A DNA stretch of 64,000 nucleotides from an uncultured Clostridia bacterium (GTDB lineage: Bacteria; Bacillota; Clostridia; Oscillospirales; Ruminococcaceae). Of this stretch, positions 59,037 to 64,000 are shown one piece after another (the stretch's first letter is position 1; each line of letters starts with the position of its first letter). The position numbers and the translations under genes were made by a program. A model generated the notes under the pieces. The model was not told where the DNA came from and searched no databases. It saw only the letters and a program-made list of their open reading frames with translations. The stretch is from assembly GCA_947627205.1 (NCBI GenBank), contig CANQVE010000001.1, positions 124,001-188,000 of the forward strand, given 5' to 3'.

Positions 59037-60185
59037 ATGGTAGTAGAACCAAAGGTCAGAGGATTTATCTGCACAACGGCTCACCCCGTCGGCTGTGAAA
59101 AAGCCGTAAAAGAGCAGATAGACTATGTAAAGTCAAAGGGAAAAATGAGTGGAGCTTGCGCCAAGAAAGTCCTTGTGTTGGGCTCGTCAATGGGATACGG
59201 GCTTGCTTCGAGAATATCTGCGGCGTTCGGAATGGGCGCGGCGACGCTCGGCGTTATGTTCGACAAGCCCGGCTCGGTAAACAAAACGGGTACGTCGGGC
59301 TGGTACAATACAAAGGCGTTTGAAAAATTCGCCGCAGAAGAAAATCTTTATGCAAAGACGATAAACGGCGACGCTTATTCGGAAGAATGCAAAAAAGAAG
59401 TAATTGACACGATAAAAGCCGATCTCGGAAAGGTGGATATGGTGGTTTATTCGCTCGCCGCTCCGAGAAGAACGGTAGGCGATGTTGTTTACAAAAGTGT
59501 TCTGAAAACAACGGGCGCGCCTTATACTAACAAGACTATTGACCTTAGAAACAACACCGTTTCCGAAATAACGATCGAACCCGCGAATGCCGAGGAAATC
59601 GAGGCTACCGTCAAAGTTATGGGCGGAGAGGACTGGGAGATGTGGATAGAGGCGCTGAAAGAAGCCGACGCAATTGAAAGTAACACCGTAACTATTGCTT
59701 ATTCCTATATCGGTCCCGAAATAACTCACCCGATGTATTATGAGGGAAGCATTGGCAGAGCGAAAGACGACCTGCTTGAAAGCTCTCGGAAAATAACAAA
59801 AAGCGGTATACGCGCGTATATTTCGGTAAACAAGGCTCTTGTTACGCAGTCGAGCGCGGCAATCCCGATAGTTCCGCTTTACATTTCAATTTTGTACAAG
59901 GTCATGAAAGAGCACGGAACGCACGAGGGCTGTATTGAACAGATGCAGAGGCTTTTCAAGAGGATATCCGAAAATGACCTGAACCTTGACGACGAGGGCA
60001 GGATAAGAATGGACGACCTCGAAATGAAGCCCGAAATTCAAGCCGAAGTAAGCGAAATATGGGAAAAACTTAACCAGGATAATTTCAAGGAATTTACCGA
60101 CATAGACGGCTATTGGAAAGATTTTTACGCGCTGTTCGGATTTGGAATTGACGGGGTGGATTATTCCGCTGATGTTGAAGTATAA
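59037..60185 (+). CDS. fabV: Trans-2-enoyl-ACP reductase FabV
   Basis: CTTAHPVGCEKAVKEQI, VLGSSMGYGLASRISAAF, YSYIGPEITHPMYYEGSIGRAK. Confidence 0.96.
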   Translation: MVVEPKVRGFICTTAHPVGCEKAVKEQIDYVKSKGKMSGACAKKVLVLGSSMGYGLASRISAAFGMGAATLGVMFDKPGSVNKTGTSGWYNTKAFEKFAAEENLYAKTINGDAYSEECKKEVIDTIKADLGKVDMVVYSLAAPRRTVGDVVYKSVLKTTGAPYTNKTIDLRNNTVSEITIEPANAEEIEATVKVMGGEDWEMWIEALKEADAIESNTVTIAYSYIGPEITHPMYYEGSIGRAKDDLLESSRKITKSGIRAYISVNKALVTQSSAAIPIVPLYISILYKVMKEHGTHEGCIEQMQRLFKRISENDLNLDDEGRIRMDDLEMKPEIQAEVSEIWEKLNQDNFKEFTDIDGYWKDFYALFGFGIDGVDYSADVEV

Positions 60186-60236
60186 TGCGTGTGTTTACGC
60201 ATATCAAAAATTAACAAAATAAAGGAGAGCATAAAA

Positions 60237-60842
60237 ATGTACGTTACTTGTCTTGACCTTGAGGGAGTTCTTGTACCCGAAATATGGATAGCGTTTTCGG
60301 AAGAATCGGGAATACCCGAGCTTCGCCGCACAACGCGCGATGAGCCCGACTATGACAAGCTCATGAAATTCCGCATAAACATACTTAAAGAACACGGTCT
60401 GGGACTTAAAGAAATTCAGCAGACCATCGAAAAGATAGAGCCTATGGAGGGCGCAAAAGCGTTTTTGGACGAACTTCGCGAGTTGTCGCAGGTAATTATT
60501 ATAAGCGACACGTTCACACAGTTTGCCGCGCCGCTTATGAAAAAGCTGGGGCTGCCGACTATTTTCTGCAACACGCTGGAAGTTGCGGAGAACGGCGAGA
60601 TAACGGGCTATAAAATGCGCGTTGAAAAGTCGAAGCTGACGACAGTAAAGGCGCTTCAGTCCATAGGATTTGAGACTATCGCGGGCGGTGACAGCTTTAA
60701 CGACCTCGGTATGATAAACGCTTCCAAGTTCGGATTTTTGTTCCGCTCTACGGAGCAGATAAAGAAAGACAATCCTAATCTTCCTGCATTTGAGGATTAC
60801 GGAGAATTGCTCGGGTATTTGAAAGAGTGTCTGGCGAAGTAG
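60237..60842 (+). CDS. thrH: ThrH-type bifunctional phosphoserine phosphatase/homoserine phosphotransferase
   Basis: CLDLEGVLVPEIWIAFSEESGIPELRRTTRDEPDYDKLM; ATG at 60237. Confidence 0.93.
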   Translation: MYVTCLDLEGVLVPEIWIAFSEESGIPELRRTTRDEPDYDKLMKFRINILKEHGLGLKEIQQTIEKIEPMEGAKAFLDELRELSQVIIISDTFTQFAAPLMKKLGLPTIFCNTLEVAENGEITGYKMRVEKSKLTTVKALQSIGFETIAGGDSFNDLGMINASKFGFLFRSTEQIKKDNPNLPAFEDYGELLGYLKECLAK

Positions 60843-61236
60843 AGGCTAGAAGCTAGAAGCAAGAGGCAAGAATAAGTTTTGAGCGGCGAACCACTTTTAT
60901 TCTTAAAACTACATAACGGGCGACGACACGAAAGTTTTTTGAAAAGGGAGTCCTTTTAGAGGTTAGAGGTTAGAGGTAAGAGGTAAGAATTTCGGGGAGC
61001 TTTTGAGATTAAAGTTATTTGATTATTAAAAAAAGAAGCAAGAGGCTAGAGTTTGGTTATAGAGGAAAGAAACTTCTCCTATTAAACTCTTGCCTCTTGC
61101 CTCTTTCTCCGAAATCCAAATAACTTTTCCTCTTTAAAGTTCCTAAAAATTCTTACCTCTTACCTCTTACATCTAACCTCTAGTAGGGGTTTTCCCCGCA
61201 TTGCCGTTTTAAAAACGGTGTTTTTAAAACGGCAAT
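60843..61236. repeat. Left inverted-repeat arm (heptad arrays + palindromic core + 17-bp hairpin)
   Basis: 60927-61236 is a near-perfect reverse complement of 62600-62909; outer part more diverged. Confidence 0.95.
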
Positions 61237-61424
61237 CTTACAAAGAGGTTTTGAACGGAAAAAAACTTAAAAATGCATTTACCTTAAAGCGTGAAATCAA
61301 ATGCTCTTATGATGAAAAGTTCCCATTGACCTCTTTCCAAAACCTTATGTCCCGCCTCTTGTGGGGCGGACGAACGTTGAGCAGTCAGCCCTAAAATTGT
61401 AACGAAATTGTAAGAAAAAAATTA

Positions 61425-61453
61425 TTGACATTTTATTTAAAACGTTCTATAAT
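61425..61453 (+). promoter_or_regulatory. Promoter of vanY-like gene
   Basis: TTGACA-17-TATAAT. Confidence 0.8.
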
Positions 61454-61514
61454 TATATTTGTGAACACAAAGTGTGCTCTAAGCGGGAAAATATACAACA
61501 GAAAAGGAGAAAAA

Positions 61515-62465
61515 ATGAAAAAAAGCATGGCATTGATATGCGCGGCTGTGATAACACTTGCGGGGTGCAGTGAAGCAGACGTCACCCCAAACAGTGAACA
61601 GTCGGGCAATGATTCTCAGTTTATAACCCCGACCGATCCGGGAGACAACACAGGCGATAAAAGCTCGGAACCGACTGACGAAAATATAACGGTATCAGCG
61701 GACGAGCCTCTTGTGATAAATGATGATATCACCTGCAAAGAGGGCAATGAGATAAGGATCGAAAAGGGCGGCACCCTGACGCTCGGCGGGGATCTTGACC
61801 TTTCGGGAGATCTTTATGTAGAGGGAAAGCTAATTATCGAAGAGGACGCGACAATAAGCGGTCCGGGAATTTTACATGTTGTAAATTCGTTTGACGACAT
61901 AGACTGCAAAGGCACCGTAACGGCTAAGATAGACGCGCCCGAGCCTGTAGAAGTAGACGGCGTTACTTATGTGGGAGGCGTACTTCTCGTCAACAAAGAA
62001 TACAGTCTCCCGCGCGAATTCGGAACGGATATCGGCGATATAAGGCCTGAACTCAAGCAAGCTATTGAACAGATGCGCGCGGACACGGGCTTCGGAATGA
62101 CGCTCAGAGCTTCTTCGGGTTACAGAAGCTACGCGACGCAGGAATGGTGGTTCAACTATTATTGCGAGACGGACGGTTATGAAAACGCTATTACTTATTC
62201 CGCGCTCCCCGGACACAGCGAACACCAATCTGGCTATGCGGCGGACATAACCAGAACAGAACTTGACTATGCCGACACCGAAGAGGGAAAATGGCTCGCG
62301 GCTAACTGCTATAAATACGGCTGTATCATACGCTATCCCGCCGATAAGGTAGACATAACGGGCTATATCTACGAGCCGTGGCATATCAGATACCTCGGCA
62401 AGAGCACTGCAAAACTTGTACACGACAGCGGACTTTGCCTTGAAGAGTTCCTTGAAGTTGACTAG
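61515..62465 (+). CDS. VanY-like D-alanyl-D-alanine carboxypeptidase (M15B) lipoprotein
   Basis: Lipobox ITLAGC; RASSGYRSYATQEWWFN, PGHSEHQSGYAADIT, EPWHIRYLG; ATG at 61515. Confidence 0.92.
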   Translation: MKKSMALICAAVITLAGCSEADVTPNSEQSGNDSQFITPTDPGDNTGDKSSEPTDENITVSADEPLVINDDITCKEGNEIRIEKGGTLTLGGDLDLSGDLYVEGKLIIEEDATISGPGILHVVNSFDDIDCKGTVTAKIDAPEPVEVDGVTYVGGVLLVNKEYSLPREFGTDIGDIRPELKQAIEQMRADTGFGMTLRASSGYRSYATQEWWFNYYCETDGYENAITYSALPGHSEHQSGYAADITRTELDYADTEEGKWLAANCYKYGCIIRYPADKVDITGYIYEPWHIRYLGKSTAKLVHDSGLCLEEFLEVD

Positions 62466-62496
62466 TGGCTGGCATTGATTTAATTTCTTAATAATT

Positions 62497-62530
62497 AAGA
62501 GGTAAGGATTTGAGTCCTTACCTCTTTTTT
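62497..62530 (+). terminator. Terminator built from a heptad-like unit
   Basis: AAGAGGTAAGGA-tttgag-TCCTTACCTCTTTTTT. Confidence 0.9.
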
Positions 62531-62599
62531 GTGGTTTAAATTCACGCTATATGATAAATGCATTTTAAAGGTTGTTCCCCGCTCTACACCTCTCTTAGG

Positions 62600-62997
62600 A
62601 TTGCCGTTTTAAAAACACGGTTTTTAAAACGGCAATGCGGGGAAAACCCCTACTAGAGGTTAGATGTAAGAGGTAAGAGGTAAGAATTTTTAGGAACTTT
62701 AAAGAGGAAAAGTTATTTGGATTTCGGAGAAAGAGGCAAGAGGCAAGAGTTTAATAGGAGAAGTTTCTTTCCTCTATAACCAAACTCTAGCCTCTTGCTT
62801 CTTTTTTTAATAATCAAATAACTTTAATCTCAAAAGCTCCCCGAAATTCTTACCTCTTACCTCTAACCTCTAACCTCTAAAAGGACTCCCTTTTCAAAAA
62901 ACTTTCGTGCGCCCGTTCGTTTTGTAGTTTGAAAATATAATGTTGTTTACCACTCAAAACTTATTCTTTCCTCTTGCTTCTAGCCTCTAGCTTCTAG
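62600..62997. repeat. Right inverted-repeat arm
   Basis: Reverse complement of 60843-61236. Confidence 0.95.
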
Positions 62998-63001
62998 ATG
63001 C

Positions 63002-64000
63002 TTATATTCCGCGACCGCCGCCCGGTCCTCCGGGATTTCCGCCGTGACCTCCGGGGTTACCGCCCATACCGCCGGGATTACCGCCCATTCCGCCGTTGCC
63101 CGTAACTCCGTTCTGCGCGGTAACTGTGGAAATTGACGTATCGTCAACATAAACGTTATATGTGCTTCCCTCTTTGAAATTAAAGCTCGAGAATATAAGC
63201 GACTGGCAGTTTTTGGGAGTAGTCGTGCTCATAACGACCGTTCCGTCCTCGCTCTTTACTTCTATCTTGCTTCCCGCAGAAACATTCGACGTAATCGAAA
63301 TGCAGGGCTGTGAAAGCGTGCTCGGAGCCTGCGCCATTCCCGAAGAACCGAGCGCGATAAGCTCTCCCCCACTCACTGCAAACGATTTACCGTAATCGAG
63401 CGCGCCGTTTCCGCTGTTCGTAGGTCCGTATACTGTGAGCTTTCCTCCGCTCATTGCCACAGAGCCGTTGCAGTCGATACCGTCGCCGTCTGCGTTTACG
63501 GTTATATCGCCGCCCGAAATTGAAATATAATACTCGTCCGAGTCACTTCCAAAGCCGAAATAGTCGCCGTTGTCGCCGCCTGCGGCATTCATTCCGTCGT
63601 CTGCGGCCAAAAGGTCTATAGTTCCTCCGTTTATGGAAATGCTCTTGCCCTCAAAGCCCTCATAGCTCTTTGTAATGTTTATCGTTCCGTTGTCTATTGT
63701 CAATATCTCGTCTGCATGAATTGCGTCGTCACAGCTCGAAAGAGTTATCTGCCCGCCTGAAATATTGACGTTTGCATTCGAATGAATAGCGTCGTCGGCA
63801 GACGTTATGTCAATGACAGTGTCCTTATTATAAATTCTTATATCACCGCCCGCTTTAAGACCTTTAAGGCTCTGGGAAATTTCGGTTGTCGTCGTGTCCT
63901 GGCTTGTGCCGCGTCCGCCCCAGTCGCCGCCGAACGGTCTGCCGCCCGGACCTTGACCGTTGTCGGGAGCAACTTCTTCATAAGCCGCGTCGCCGCCCGA
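63002..64000 (-). CDS. Carbohydrate-binding domain-containing (DUF4353-like) protein, truncated at window edge
   Basis: Open frame continues past 63703 to the window end (GGDIRIYNKDTVIDITSADDAIHSNANVNISGGQITLSSCDDAIHADE...); C-terminal GGNPGGMGGNPGG tail. Confidence 0.8.
   Translation of the reverse strand, partial: SGGDAAYEEVAPDNGQGPGGRPFGGDWGGRGTSQDTTTTEISQSLKGLKAGGDIRIYNKDTVIDITSADDAIHSNANVNISGGQITLSSCDDAIHADEILTIDNGTINITKSYEGFEGKSISINGGTIDLLAADDGMNAAGGDNGDYFGFGSDSDEYYISISGGDITVNADGDGIDCNGSVAMSGGKLTVYGPTNSGNGALDYGKSFAVSGGELIALGSSGMAQAPSTLSQPCISITSNVSAGSKIEVKSEDGTVVMSTTTPKNCQSLIFSSFNFKEGSTYNVYVDDTSISTVTAQNGVTGNGGMGGNPGGMGGNPGGHGGNPGGPGGGRGI

Noticed and set aside
60843-62997. Composite transposon (IS elements at both ends)
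   Set aside because: Inverted arms contain no transposase ORF; only repeats and hairpins are present
63002-63130. Gly-rich repeat (GGNPGGMGG) region as a separate element
   Set aside because: In frame C-terminal tail of the carbohydrate-binding protein; coding low complexity

Overview
The window is a low-GC Firmicutes (Clostridia, Ruminococcaceae/Oscillospiraceae-like) chromosome segment. It is mostly core metabolism: ackA fragment, tmcAL, a murL/murD-like pair, the hrcA-grpE-dnaK-(DUF4241)-dnaJ heat-shock operon, pgk-tpiA-gpmI, an ECF sigma/anti-sigma pair, fabD-aroE-aroK, fabHGF-accB-fabZ-accCDA-acpP, rodA/ftsW, galK-like, hflX, nadB-nadC, rubrerythrin/rubredoxin, a sugar ABC transporter, a transcarboxylase-like trio, rluB-dacF-gerW-scpBA-M50 protease, ruvX, fabV, thrH and a vanY-like lipoprotein. 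Accessory or unexplained content: (i) a two-gene ATPase + TOPRIM-like module (40206-41929) resembling PARIS/OLD-type defence; (ii) a dispersed family of heptanucleotide (AGAGGTA-type) arrays and ~250-bp imperfect palindromes, often abutting stop codons, including a near-identical 310-bp inverted repeat flanking a vanY-like gene; (iii) a ~130-bp intergenic element in two copies whose internal hairpin shows compensatory base changes; (iv) several strongly structured intergenic regions, including a likely structured 5' leader before an LRR lipoprotein and a three-hairpin element before rubrerythrin. All calls come from reading sequence and the ORF track; no searches were run.
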